Shown: positions 52,304-62,902, counted from the stretch's first letter. The stretch is DNA of 64,000 nucleotides from Pseudopelobacter sp964542535 (GCA_964542535.1 CAZIUE010000008.1:121115-185114), one strand, 5' to 3'. Program-made: numbers and translations. Notes: generated from the letters alone by a model not told the origin.

Positions 52304-53566
52304 ATGGTTACCGAATACAATGAAGTGTACCTGAGCTCGGTCATCGGCCGTTCGGTGATCAACAGTACGGGGGAGCGCATCGGCACCCTGCGCGACCTGG
52401 TCATGGTGCCGGGCGAGGTATTCCCCGAGGTCTCCCACATCATCATCAGGGGCCGCGGGGGGCTGATAAGCGTCTCCTGGGACGAGGTAGCCCTGTTCAC
52501 CCACGTGGTGGTCTCCGTCAGCGGCGTCGCCCCTCCCAGCCTGCGCAGCTACCTCCCCTGCGCGGGGGAGATCCTGGTCAAGCGCGACCTGCTGGACAAG
52601 CAGATCGTGGACGTGGACGGCGCCAAGGTGGTGCGGGTCAACGACATCAAGCTGGGCGCTCTGAACCAGAAGCTGTGCATCTTCTCCGTGGATATCGGCT
52701 TCCGCGGCCTGCTGCGCCGCCTGGGGTACGAGCGCTTCGGCGAACGTTTCGCCCACGCCATCCGGAAGGAAATTCCCCACAGCGAGATCAGCTGGGAGTA
52801 CGTCCAGCCACTGGAGCCCAACTCATCCAAACTGGCGCTGAACATCGCCCGCAACCAGATGAACGAGATGCATCCGGCCGACCTGGCCGACATCATCGAA
52901 ACCATCCCCATCAGGAACATCCGCACCGTACTTGAATCCATGGACGTGGAGACCACCGGCGACACCATCTACGAGCTGGAACCGGAGATGCGCAGCCTGG
53001 TCATCAGCCAGCTGAACGATGAACAGGTCACCGACATCCTGGAAGAGATGGAGCACGACGAGGCCGCCGACGTGCTCAGCGACCTGCCGGAGGAGAAAGC
53101 CCAGGAACTCCTGGAGATGATGGACCAGGAGGATGCCGAGGACATTCAGGAGCTGCTGGAGCACGAAGAGGACTCGGCCGGAGGGTTCATGACTCCGGAC
53201 TACTTCCGCCTGTCGTCGTTTCTCACCGCCGGACAGGCCCTGGAACTGGTCCGTCTCTGCGCCCATGACGTGGAAACCATCTACTACGGTTACATCGTGG
53301 ATGAGTGGGATCGCCTGGAAGGGGTGGTCTCGTTGAAGACGCTGCTGATGAGCGCCCCCCAGACACCTCTGGTGGAGATCATGGAAGACAACATCAAGTC
53401 GGTGCGGCTGGACGCCGAAGCGGAGGAAATGCTGGAGATGCTCACCAAGTACAACCTGATCGCCATTCCGGTCCTGGACAACGACGAGCGCATGGAGGGG
53501 ATCGTCACGGTGGACGACGTCCTGGCCCACTATCTGCCTCGGATCGTCAAGGGCAAGCGCCGCTAG
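52304..53566 (+). CDS. Soluble MgtE-N/CBS domain protein with PRC-barrel-like N-terminus
   Basis: 420 residues without membrane helices. About 1-150 holds two PRC-barrel-like segments (LSSVIGRSVINSTGERIGTL and KQIVDVDGAKVVRVNDI). About 190-290 is the MgtE N-terminal superhelix (HPADLADIIETIP, ILEEMEHDEAADVLSDLP), followed by two CBS domains (GFMTPDYFRL and NLIAIPVLDNDERMEGIVTV). In MgtE channels these cytosolic parts sense Mg2+; here the channel itself is missing. The Nramp-like transporter 18 bp downstream is the probable partner it regulates. Confidence 0.88.
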   Translation: MVTEYNEVYLSSVIGRSVINSTGERIGTLRDLVMVPGEVFPEVSHIIIRGRGGLISVSWDEVALFTHVVVSVSGVAPPSLRSYLPCAGEILVKRDLLDKQIVDVDGAKVVRVNDIKLGALNQKLCIFSVDIGFRGLLRRLGYERFGERFAHAIRKEIPHSEISWEYVQPLEPNSSKLALNIARNQMNEMHPADLADIIETIPIRNIRTVLESMDVETTGDTIYELEPEMRSLVISQLNDEQVTDILEEMEHDEAADVLSDLPEEKAQELLEMMDQEDAEDIQELLEHEEDSAGGFMTPDYFRLSSFLTAGQALELVRLCAHDVETIYYGYIVDEWDRLEGVVSLKTLLMSAPQTPLVEIMEDNIKSVRLDAEAEEMLEMLTKYNLIAIPVLDNDERMEGIVTVDDVLAHYLPRIVKGKRR

Positions 53567-53584
53567 GGCGCCCGCGGTGCCGCC

Positions 53585-54883
53585 ATGTTCAGCAGAATTT
53601 CCCAGTTCCGGTTCCTGAAACCGCTGAAAAGCTTCAGTCCGCGCAACATTCTCATCTTCCTGGCCATACTCGGACCGGGCATCATCACGGCCAACGTGGA
53701 CAACGATGCCGGCGGCATCACCACCTACTCCCTGGCCGCGGCAAACTATGGCTATGACGTGCTCTGGATGATGGTTCCCACCACCATCGCCCTGGTGGTG
53801 GTACAGGAGATGTGCGCCCGCATGGGCGCCGTAACCGGCAAGGGACTCGCCGACCTGATCCGCGAGTCATTCGGGGTCAGGGTCACCTTCTACGTTATGA
53901 TCGCCCTGTTTCTGACCAACATGGGCAACGCCGTCTCCGAATTCGCCGGCATCGCCGCCAGCCTGGAGATCTTCGGCATCAGCAGGTACGTTTCCGTACC
54001 GGTCAGTGCCGTGCTGGTCTGGCTCCTCATCGTCAAGGGGTCCTACAAGACGGTGGAGAAGGTCTTCCTGGTGGCCTGTCTGGTGTACCTCTCCTACCCC
54101 ATCGCCACCTTCATGGCCGGCCCCAACTGGGATGCGGTGCTGAAGGCCGGCGTCACCCCTACCATCACCTCGGACAGCACCTACCTGATGACCCTGATCG
54201 GCATCGTGGGTACCACCATCGCCCCCTGGATGCAGTTCTACCAGCAGTCGGCCGTGGTGGAAAAGGGGATCACCGCCGAACAGTACGGTTTCTGCCGCCT
54301 GGACGTAATCATCGGCTGCGTGCTGGCCATCATGGTGGCCTTCTTCATCATGGTGGCCTGCGCCTCAACCATCCACGTGCAGGGACTGAAAATCGAGACC
54401 GCGGCCCACGCGGCCCTGGCCCTGGAGCCGCTGGTGGGAAGGCACGCCTCGTCCCTGTTCGCCTTCGGCCTGTTCAACGCCTCCCTGTTCGGGGCCTGCA
54501 TCCTGCCGCTCTCCACCGCCTTCTACATCTGCGAGGGGATGGGATGGGAGTCGGGGGTGGACAAGGAGTTCCAGCAGGCGCCCCAGTTCTTCTGGCTCTT
54601 CACCATCATCATCATGATCAGCTCCTGCCTGATCCTGGTCCCGGACGCGCCGCTGATGACGATCATGTTCGTCTCCCAGGTGATCAACGGCGCGGTGCTC
54701 CCCTTCGTGCTCCTGTTCATGATCATGCTGGTCAACGACAGGAACCTAATGGGCGACCACATTAACGGTCCGCTGTTCAACGTCATCGCCTGGCTGACCG
54801 TAGGAATCATGGTGGTACTGACCCTGGTCATGACCCTGGACATGGCCCTGCCCGGCCTGATCAGGAACCTGCTCAGATTCTGA
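53585..54883 (+). CDS. Divergent Nramp-family divalent metal transporter
   Basis: 432-residue membrane protein with about eleven helices and Nramp topology. The first-helix metal site, DPGN in Mn/Fe transporters, reads NVDNDAGG (around residues 38-44). The sixth-helix site, usually MPH with a metal-binding Met, reads TIAPWMQFYQ, so that Met is absent. Such changes occur in the Nramp-related Mg2+ transporters. Partnership with an MgtE-N/CBS protein favours Mg2+ as substrate (inference). Cotranscribed with that gene. Confidence 0.85.
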   Translation: MFSRISQFRFLKPLKSFSPRNILIFLAILGPGIITANVDNDAGGITTYSLAAANYGYDVLWMMVPTTIALVVVQEMCARMGAVTGKGLADLIRESFGVRVTFYVMIALFLTNMGNAVSEFAGIAASLEIFGISRYVSVPVSAVLVWLLIVKGSYKTVEKVFLVACLVYLSYPIATFMAGPNWDAVLKAGVTPTITSDSTYLMTLIGIVGTTIAPWMQFYQQSAVVEKGITAEQYGFCRLDVIIGCVLAIMVAFFIMVACASTIHVQGLKIETAAHAALALEPLVGRHASSLFAFGLFNASLFGACILPLSTAFYICEGMGWESGVDKEFQQAPQFFWLFTIIIMISSCLILVPDAPLMTIMFVSQVINGAVLPFVLLFMIMLVNDRNLMGDHINGPLFNVIAWLTVGIMVVLTLVMTLDMALPGLIRNLLRF

Positions 54884-54907
54884 CTGCCGCACGCATGCAA
54901 AGCCATA

Positions 54908-54950
54908 CGCACAGGCGGCCCGCCGGATATCCCGGCGGGCCGCCTGTGCG
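54908..54950. terminator. Strong bidirectional terminator
   Basis: A perfect 19-bp stem (54908-54926 and 54932-54950) with a 5-nt loop between convergent genes. The T-run is weak on both sides, so it may act as a transcript-end stabiliser as much as a terminator. Confidence 0.75.
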
Positions 54951-54971
54951 TTGGAAAAGACTTCAACGGTT

Positions 54972-55490
54972 TTACTTTTTCATCTCCACGGTCAGGCCGG
55001 CCTTGCGGGCCGAATCCAGAAACCGGCTGTACTCCTCGTACTTTTCGGTGTACGTCGCGCGGGCCGCCTCGTACTCCTTGACCACCTCGTCGAGACGCGC
55101 GCGGGTCATGCCCCGGGGAGCGGCCGCCTGCTTGTTCAGCAGTTCCAGCGCCCCTTCCAGCCGGCTCAGCTCAGCCTCCCGCTGCGCCTGCTCGCTGCGC
55201 CACTCCTGCTCGCTCCTGCCGCCTAACAGCGGCAGGGCTTCCGGACTGCCGCCGGAGGAAGCGGCCGGGACCGGAGGTGCGGCCTTGTCCGGGACGGCGG
55301 CGGGTTGGGAGACCGTTTCCGCGCCCCCCCCTTCGCCACGCCTGACAACCTTCTTGCGGTACTTTTTGGGCACCCGGGAATAATCCTCGGTAAAATTGTA
55401 GGTTCCCGTGTCATCCACCCACGAATAGGTCTCCGCTCCCAGGGGCGCCGCCAACGCCAGCACCAGTGCCATTCCCAGTACAGCTCTCAT
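54972..55490 (-). CDS. DUF4124 domain protein, exported
   Basis: 172 residues. A signal peptide (MRAVLGMALVLALAAPLGA) is followed by the short DUF4124 motif (ETYSWVDDTGTYNFTEDYSR) and a long charged coiled-coil C-terminal half (EAELSRLEGALELLNKQ, EYEAARATYTEKYEEY). Function unknown; probably periplasmic. Start follows GGAGAACGAC. Confidence 0.8.
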   Translation of the reverse strand: MRAVLGMALVLALAAPLGAETYSWVDDTGTYNFTEDYSRVPKKYRKKVVRRGEGGGAETVSQPAAVPDKAAPPVPAASSGGSPEALPLLGGRSEQEWRSEQAQREAELSRLEGALELLNKQAAAPRGMTRARLDEVVKEYEAARATYTEKYEEYSRFLDSARKAGLTVEMKK

Positions 55491-55504
55491 GTCGTTCTCC
55501 GATC

Positions 55505-56608
55505 CTAGCCCGGTGGCCATGCAAAGGCCCGCCCGGCCAGCAGATGAAAGTGGATGTGAAACACCGACTGCCCTGCACCGGCGCCGTTGTTCTGCACTAT
55601 TCTGAAGCCGGACCGGTCGTACCCCTTCTGGCGGGCGATCTCGCCGGCCATGCGGAAGATGGCGCCCACCAGGTCCTGGTCCGTTTCGGCCAGATCCAGG
55701 CAGTTGACGACGTGGCGTTTGGGCATGAGCAGCAGATGCAGCGGTGCCTGGGGTGCCACGTCCTCCACCACCAGCATGCGGTCGTCCTCATACACCTTTT
55801 TCGAAGGGATCTCCCCCCGGATGATCCTGCAGAAAACACACTCTTCCACGCACACCTCCTCAGTCAGTCCCGCCGTACTCTCCAACAGGATCAGGAATTC
55901 CCGGTTGCCATCGGCGCCGGTGATGGGAGAATCGCACAGGCCGGCAACGGACAGCCCCAGCTCCCGGGCGGCCTGGCGCACCCCCTGGATGGCCCGTTCG
56001 TGGGCGGCCGGGTCGCGGACGATACCCCCCTTGCCCACCTGACCCTTGCCCACCTCGAACTGCGGCTTGATCAGGGCGATGATACGCCCCCCCGGCCTGA
56101 TCAGCCCGACCACGGCCGGCAACACCTTGGCCAGGGAGATGAACGAGGCGTCAATCACCGCCAGGTCAGGAACGCCGGGCAATTCCTCCGGCTTAAGGTG
56201 GCGGATGTTGGTGCGCTCCATGTTCACCACCCGCGGATCGTTCTGGAGCTTCCAAGCCAGCTGGCCGTACCCCACGTCCACGGCGAAGATGCGGGCAGCC
56301 CCGGCCTGGAGCAGGCAGTCGCTGAAGCCCCCGGTGGATGCGCCCACATCCAGGGCGGTACATCCACTCACGTCGATGCCGAACTCGTCCAGGGCCTGCT
56401 TCAGCTTGAGTCCGCCGCGGCTGACAAAGGGGAGCGCCTCCCCCCTGACCCGGATTTCGGCGTCCACCCCCACCTGCTGGCCCGCCTTGTCGGCCACGTG
56501 GTCGTTCACGATCACCTGGCCGGCCATGATCAGGGCCTGGGCCTTCTCCCGCGAAGGGGCCAGCCCCCGCTCCAGCACCAGCTTGTCCAGGCGCTGCCGG
56601 AGCGCCAT
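55505..56608 (-). CDS. TlyA-type rRNA methyltransferase joined in frame to a HIT-family hydrolase
   Basis: A single 367-codon frame with two proteins in it. Residues 1-250 are TlyA/FtsJ-like: an S4 RNA-binding domain (RLDKLVLERGLAPSREKAQA), the methyltransferase core (ALDVGASTGGFSDCLLQAGA) and VIDASFISL with LIKPQFE, which methylates 2'-O of rRNA cytidines. Residues 254-367 are a complete HIT protein (ECVFCRIIRGEIPS, and HIHFHLLAG as the histidine triad), which splits nucleotide-phosphoramidates. No stop codon separates them. A ribosome site AGGAGG followed by GTG at 55849 could start the HIT part on its own. Either a fusion or two in-frame overlapping products. TlyA starts where pyrE ends (TGATG). 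Confidence 0.85.
   Translation of the reverse strand: MALRQRLDKLVLERGLAPSREKAQALIMAGQVIVNDHVADKAGQQVGVDAEIRVRGEALPFVSRGGLKLKQALDEFGIDVSGCTALDVGASTGGFSDCLLQAGAARIFAVDVGYGQLAWKLQNDPRVVNMERTNIRHLKPEELPGVPDLAVIDASFISLAKVLPAVVGLIRPGGRIIALIKPQFEVGKGQVGKGGIVRDPAAHERAIQGVRQAARELGLSVAGLCDSPITGADGNREFLILLESTAGLTEEVCVEECVFCRIIRGEIPSKKVYEDDRMLVVEDVAPQAPLHLLLMPKRHVVNCLDLAETDQDLVGAIFRMAGEIARQKGYDRSGFRIVQNNGAGAGQSVFHIHFHLLAGRAFAWPPG
55849..55860 (-). promoter_or_regulatory. Internal ribosome binding site and GTG start for the HIT domain
   Basis: AGGAGG (55855-55860) with a 5-nt spacer to the GTG codon at 55849. Initiation here would give a 114-residue HIT protein, the ordinary length of that family, in the same frame as the TlyA part. 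Confidence 0.55.
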
Positions 56609-57148
56609 CAGGCCACGATCTGGGACCTGGTGAAGATCGTCCTCAGCCAGTACCCCTCGGCCTCGATGTTCTCCCGTCCCCCCTCTTCGCGGTCCACCAG
56701 GGTGACGATGCCCAGCACCTTGAGCCCCTCCTCCTCGGCACGACGCACCGCCTTCATGGAAGAGCCGCCGGTGGTGACCACGTCCTCCACGATCACCACC
56801 CGGGTGCCGGGAGGGAGGTTCTTGCGGCCCTCCAGCCACTGGCCGGTGCCGTGCCCCTTGGGTTCCTTGCGGATGATGAAGGCGTGCATCTTCCGACCGT
56901 CCAGATGGGCGGCGATGGAGGTGGCCGTGGCGATGGGGTCTGCCCCCAGGGTGATCCCCCCCACGGCCTGCACGTCCTCCAGCTCCTTGATTGCCTCGTA
57001 GAAGAGCCTCCCTACCAGGTATCCCCCCTCGGCATGCAGGGTGGTCTGCTTGCCGTCGAAATAGAAATCGCTCTCGCGGCCCGATGCCAGGGTGACCTTC
57101 CGCTTCTCATAGGAAAGCTCCTGGATGATCTGTTTCAATCGTTCCCGT

Positions 57149-57159
<11 letters not shown>
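56608..57159 (-). CDS. pyrE: Orotate phosphoribosyltransferase
   Basis: 183-residue enzyme forming orotidine 5'-phosphate in pyrimidine synthesis. The PRPP motif is VVIVEDVVTTGGSS, and the catalytic loop has RKEPKGHGTG. Overlaps purF by 11 bases at its start and tlyA by one base at its end, so the minus-strand genes are coupled. Confidence 0.93.
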
Positions 57160-58576
<1,417 letters not shown>

Positions 58577-58651
58577 GGGAGGTGCTCCTTATGCTTGAAC
58601 CATAATTCGGCAGCTGGGGACTGCCTGCCGTTTCCGGTTGAAAACAACGGA

Positions 58652-59479
58652 CTACAGCAGATTGGTGCGCACGTACTCGGCCGCGTTCCGGTACAGGATC
58701 AGGCCGTCCCCCTCCTCCGGCAGATCCTCGCGGGTCCAGCGGGGATGCTGGGTGTAGTGCACGAACGCCTCGGGGTGGGGCATCAGCCCCATGAGCCGGC
58801 CGCTGGGGTCGCAGATGCCGGCGATGGCGTTCCGGGAACCGTTGGGGTTGGCGGGAAACTCCATGGTGGGAGCGGCGAAATCCGCGCCGGAGTATTTGAA
58901 GACCGCCAGACGCTCCTCCTCGATCCGCTCCAGGGTCCGGCTGGAGTCGCAGAGAAACTTCCCCTCGCCGTGGCGCATGGGGAGGTAGATCCCCGTTTCG
59001 ATCCCACGGGTGAAGACGCAGGGGGAGAGGGGATCGGCCTTCAGGTAGACCCACCGGTCCTGGAAGCGGCCGCAGTCGTTGTGGGTCAGGGTCACGGTCT
59101 GGCTCAGATAATCGTTGTCCAGACCGGGGAGGACCCCCATCTTGACCATCAGCTGGAAGCCGTTGCAGACCCCCAGGATCAGCTTGCCGTCCCCAATGAA
59201 GCGGATGAACTGTTCCACCAGCTTCTCGTCCGTGCCGGCCACGCCGGCGTGGCGCAGGCGGTTTGCCTGGGCCTTGGCGCTCCCCAGGTCATCGCCGTCC
59301 AGGAAGCCGCCGGTCAGGTTGAGGAAATGAAAATCGTCCAGCCTGATCTCGCCGGAGAGAATCTCGGCAATGTGGGCGATGACCGCCTCGTCGAACCCCC
59401 CCAGACGGCAGGCGTGGGCCGCCTCCATCTCGCAGTTGGTGCCGTTGCCGGTGATGACGATCGCGCGTGTTTTCCGCAT
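58652..59479 (-). CDS. purQ: Phosphoribosylformylglycinamidine synthase glutaminase subunit
   Basis: 275-residue class I glutamine amidotransferase supplying ammonia for FGAM synthesis. The nucleophile is Cys in ILGVCNGFQLM, and the His/Glu pair is in LMPHPEAF. It is longer than the usual 225-235 residues of stand-alone PurQ, with added loops around the C-terminal half; a distant member of the family, as in other deltaproteobacteria, is the best fit. Start at 59479 follows GGAG with six bases between; the ATG at 59491 is an alternative. purL is not in the window. In the same direction as purF, with 75 bp between. Confidence 0.88.
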   Translation of the reverse strand: MRKTRAIVITGNGTNCEMEAAHACRLGGFDEAVIAHIAEILSGEIRLDDFHFLNLTGGFLDGDDLGSAKAQANRLRHAGVAGTDEKLVEQFIRFIGDGKLILGVCNGFQLMVKMGVLPGLDNDYLSQTVTLTHNDCGRFQDRWVYLKADPLSPCVFTRGIETGIYLPMRHGEGKFLCDSSRTLERIEEERLAVFKYSGADFAAPTMEFPANPNGSRNAIAGICDPSGRLMGLMPHPEAFVHYTQHPRWTREDLPEEGDGLILYRNAAEYVRTNLL

Positions 59480-59610
59480 CTGTTTCTCCATGAAAGTATG
59501 ATCTCTTATGACGTACGTTGTAACTCAACAAGAACGAAGCCGCTATATCGAATAAAAGCACTACGGACCAGATCTGAAAAGGCTGGAAGGTCAGGATAAT
59601 GATCAACCCA

Positions 59611-59780
59611 AAAACGGCAATTCATCTCACGCGAAGGCGCGAAGGCGCGAAGACGCAAAGAAATCAAAAATTTTCTGAGCAACCATGCCTCACCAAACTG
59701 AGGATTCGATTATTTTGTGTATCCTACCGTTTTTCTTCGTGAACTTCGCGGCTTCGCGTGAACAGCTGCTTTTTTCCAGG
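59611..59780 (+). repeat. Dispersed ~165-bp palindromic repeat, copy A
   Basis: Begins with ACGGCAATTCATCTCACGCG and ends with GCGTGAACAGCTGCTTTTTT. Its two ends are inverted copies of a CGCGAAG-rich motif, so it could fold into one long hairpin. Copy B at 60544-60705 is homologous along its length in the opposite orientation. Together they flank the zinc-ribbon gene. The look is that of a MITE or REP-type non-coding element. The remaining gap to purQ (59480-59610) holds no gene. Confidence 0.75.
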
Positions 59781-59871
59781 ATCAACATGAAGCTCGATCC
59801 CTCTGTATCCGCTTTGTCCGTGTTCCATCGCCTTTGATGTATCCTGTCTGGTCCCGGCCTGATTCAGAGTA

Positions 59872-60519
59872 TCAGCCGACCCTGGTGCCGCACTCGGGGC
59901 AGAACTTGGCTCCCTTGGCATCAGTGCCGCAGGAGGGACAAACCTGGCGGGTAGACATGACGTTGAACCCGCATTCCGGGCAGAACTTGGCCCCCTTTGT
60001 CTCGGTCGTGCAGCGGGGACAGACCAGCTGCCGCTCCCGGTTGACGTCCAGCTTCTCCCCCAGCTTCTGGCCCGCCTCCCGGGCCCGCTCCCCAGCCTTT
60101 TCCACCATTCCCTGGGCCCGGGCCGACTCGATCTCGACCTCGGCGCTGGGGGCGCACTCGAGGCAGAGCCCGTTGTGGACGTTCCAGCAGGCATCGCAGA
60201 CATAGCTCTGGCACTTGGCGCAGCGGTGGAAGTGGTGTTTGGCCTGCTCCAGGGCCTTGGCAAATGCAGCGTCGCGAGCCTGGCCCCAGCCGGCCTGGGC
60301 CAGCCCGTCAGCCACATCCTCGGCCCTGCCGAAGACGCCGCCGATGAAACCGGCCACCTTACCGATCCATTCCGAGGCCTGGGCGCTGCGGTAGGGGACA
60401 AAGGCGCTCCGCCAGGTGTCATTGCACCGTTCGCAGTAGAACTCGAACTGGAAACCGGCCCCGGTGCCGTGGCTTACGCAGCAGTCGTTGTAGTTCCTGC
60501 TGAACTTCATCTCACCCAT
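59872..60519 (-). CDS. Multi-zinc-ribbon protein
   Basis: 215 residues with four Cys pairs. Near the N-terminus: FYCERC. Middle: RCAKCQSYVCDACWNVHNGLC, a B-box-like cluster. C-terminus: two zinc ribbons with VCPRCTTE/KFCPECGF and VCPSCGTD/KFCPECGT. Between them lies a coiled segment (RARAQGMVEKAGERAREAGQ region). No signal peptide. The function is unknown. Start follows GGGGG. It stands alone, bracketed by inverted repeat copies at 59611-59780 and 60544-60705. Confidence 0.8.
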   Translation of the reverse strand: MGEMKFSRNYNDCCVSHGTGAGFQFEFYCERCNDTWRSAFVPYRSAQASEWIGKVAGFIGGVFGRAEDVADGLAQAGWGQARDAAFAKALEQAKHHFHRCAKCQSYVCDACWNVHNGLCLECAPSAEVEIESARAQGMVEKAGERAREAGQKLGEKLDVNRERQLVCPRCTTETKGAKFCPECGFNVMSTRQVCPSCGTDAKGAKFCPECGTRVG

Positions 60520-60543
60520 GGATACCCCCGTTCAGAAATAAAA

Positions 60544-60705
60544 CCTGAAAAATGCAGTTATTCACGCGAAGTCACGAATGTCGCGAAGAAAAACAGATTG
60601 GATATACAAAATCAGTTGAATCACCTATTTGGTGAAGTGCCGCAATTCACCAACTGTTTGATTTTTTTGTGTCTTCGCGTCTTTGCGTGAGATAAGTTGC
60701 CGTTT
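60544..60705 (-). repeat. Dispersed ~165-bp palindromic repeat, copy B
   Basis: Reverse-orientation partner of copy A. Read on the minus strand it shows the same order: ACGGCAACTTATCTCACGC, GCGAAGACACAAA, a central CACCAAA, TTTTGTATATCC, GTTTTTCTTCG, and CGTGAATAACTGCATTTTT. Differences are scattered substitutions and small gaps, so the copies are not a recent duplication. Confidence 0.75.
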
Positions 60706-60762
60706 GTAGGAAAAGTAGTGAGGAACCGGGCAGGGGCAGCGGCCCCCTGCCTCCAGATCACG

Positions 60763-62898
60763 TCATCGTTGCTGTTTCCAGGCGGCGCGCATCAGGCGCA
60801 GCTCCGTGTAGCCAATCTCCTCGGGAAGCCCTTCCTTGAGTTGGGAGAGGCTTACCGGCCCCAGGAGTTCCAGCCGTTCCTCGATCAGGGAGCGTTTGTC
60901 CGGAGCCACAAAGCCGCGCAAGTCGATCTCGGCGCCCGCGTCGGACAGCTCTTCCAGGTGGGCGGCGATGGTGCTCTCCGTCACCCCCCGCAGGGCGGCC
61001 AGGCGAGAGATGTCATGCCCCTGGCGATAGAACCGGTAGGTCTGGCGCAGGGTCTCGCTGACGTCCTGCAACGCATCGGGCGTGTCATCGCCCCCTGCGT
61101 CATCGGAGTGGTGCAGGGTGATCAGTTCCAGGAAGCGGGCACCGTAGCGGGCCAGCTTGCGGCTCCCCACACCGCTCACCAGCAGCAGTTCCCCCTCATC
61201 CAGGGGCCTGTTCCTGGCCATCTCCACCAGAGTGGCGTCGGAGAAGACCACGAAGGGGGGAACGCCCGCCTCATCGGCCAGTTCTTTGCGCAACACCTTG
61301 AGCGCCCTGAATAACGGATCGCGGCTTCCGCCACTTCCCCCTTCACGACGCGAGAGCTTTTCTTCGGTGCGGGCCAGATCGCGGGGTTCTCCCAGGATAA
61401 CCCGGGTCTCCCCCTTCAGCACCGGCCGGGCGGCCGGGGTAAGGGCCAGGGCACCCAGACGGCTGAAGTCCTGGGCCAGGTACCCCAGGTGGATCAGCTG
61501 GCGCAGGATGTTCTCCCACTGGGCCGCGGAGAGATCGGCGCCGATGGCGTAGGTGGAGAGCCGGTCGTGCCTCAGGGCCAGGATCCGCTCCCCCCGGGAG
61601 CCGCGCAGCACGTCGATCACGTGGCGGACACCGAACCGTTCCCCCACCCGGTAGACGCAGGAGAGCGCCTTTTGCGCCGCCTCGGTGGCGTCAAAGCGTA
61701 CCGGAGGATCGGTGCAGATGTCGCAGTTGCCGCAGTCATCCTCCCGCTGCTCGCCGAAATAGGCCAGAAGCGCCCGGCGGCGGCAGGTGAGGGCCTCGGC
61801 GTAGGAGACCATGGCGTTCAGCTTCTGCAGTTCGATGCGCACCCGTTCGACGTTGTCGCTGTTTTCGATCAGGGAGCGTGCGGTCATCACGTCCCCCATG
61901 CCGAACAGCATCAGGGCCTGGGAGGGGAGGCCGTCGCGCCCGGCCCGGCCGGTCTCCTGGTAGTAGCTCTCCACGCTCTTGGGGAGGTCGTAGTGCACCA
62001 CGAAGCGGACGTTGGGCTTGTCGATCCCCATGCCGAAGGCCACGGTGGCCACCACGATGCGCAGGTCGTCCCGGCGGAAGGCCTCCTGCACCCGGCTCCG
62101 CTCCTGGTCGGGAAGGCCGGCATGGTAGGCCGCGGCATCGAAGCCGGCCCGGCGGAGCTGTTCCGTCACCTGCTCCACCCGCTTCCTGCTCAGGGCGTAG
62201 ACGATGCCCGACTCGTCCCCCCTCCCCTTCAGGAAGGAGAGGAGCTGATTCAGCGGCTTCTGTTTGGGGATCACCGCATAGGTGATGTTGGGGCGGTCGA
62301 AGCCGGCCACGAACAGGTGCGCCCCCCCGATCCCCAGCTGGCGGATGATGTCCCGCCGGGTCTCCGGGTCGGCGGTGGCGGTCATGGCCACGATCGGCAC
62401 TGACGGGAACAGTTCCCGCAGCCTCCCCAGTTTGACGTAGTCCGGCCGGAAGTCGTGTCCCCACTGGGAGATGCAGTGTGCCTCGTCGATGGCGAACAGC
62501 GCCAGTTTCAGCCCGCCAAGCCGCTCCAGGAAGTCGGGGAGCATCAGCCGCTCCGGCGCCACGTAGAGCAGGTCCAGTTCCCCCTGCTCCAGCTGCCGGG
62601 AAACGGCACGACTCTCCCCGGCAGTCAGGGACGAGTTGTAGCAGGCGGCCCGGACACCCGCATCCACCAGCCCGTCCACCTGGTCCTTCATGAGCGAGAT
62701 GAGGGGCGACACCACGATGGCCACCCCCTCCCGGTGCAGGGCCGGGATCTGGTAGCAGAGGGACTTGCCGCCGCCGGTTGGCATGACCAGGAACACGTCC
62801 TCGCCGGCCACCACCCGTTCGACCACCTCCCGCTGGGGGGGGCGGAACGAGGCAAAGCCGAAGACGGTCTTCAGGGTATGGTCAAGAGAGTCGGGCAT
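60763..62898 (-). CDS. recQ: ATP-dependent DNA helicase RecQ
   Basis: 711-residue 3'-5' helicase acting in recombination and fork repair. Walker A MPTGGGKSLCYQIP, DEAH box AIDEAHCISQWGHDF, motif VI QETGRAGRDG, the zinc-binding Cys set (CRRRALLAYFGE through CGNCDIC), a winged helix, and an HRDC domain around PPFVVFSDATLVEMA. A C-terminal helical extension (SLIEERLELLGPVSLSQLKE) follows. Full length. Confidence 0.95.
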   Translation of the reverse strand: MPDSLDHTLKTVFGFASFRPPQREVVERVVAGEDVFLVMPTGGGKSLCYQIPALHREGVAIVVSPLISLMKDQVDGLVDAGVRAACYNSSLTAGESRAVSRQLEQGELDLLYVAPERLMLPDFLERLGGLKLALFAIDEAHCISQWGHDFRPDYVKLGRLRELFPSVPIVAMTATADPETRRDIIRQLGIGGAHLFVAGFDRPNITYAVIPKQKPLNQLLSFLKGRGDESGIVYALSRKRVEQVTEQLRRAGFDAAAYHAGLPDQERSRVQEAFRRDDLRIVVATVAFGMGIDKPNVRFVVHYDLPKSVESYYQETGRAGRDGLPSQALMLFGMGDVMTARSLIENSDNVERVRIELQKLNAMVSYAEALTCRRRALLAYFGEQREDDCGNCDICTDPPVRFDATEAAQKALSCVYRVGERFGVRHVIDVLRGSRGERILALRHDRLSTYAIGADLSAAQWENILRQLIHLGYLAQDFSRLGALALTPAARPVLKGETRVILGEPRDLARTEEKLSRREGGSGGSRDPLFRALKVLRKELADEAGVPPFVVFSDATLVEMARNRPLDEGELLLVSGVGSRKLARYGARFLELITLHHSDDAGGDDTPDALQDVSETLRQTYRFYRQGHDISRLAALRGVTESTIAAHLEELSDAGAEIDLRGFVAPDKRSLIEERLELLGPVSLSQLKEGLPEEIGYTELRLMRAAWKQQR

Positions 62899-62902
62899 TG
62901 CC

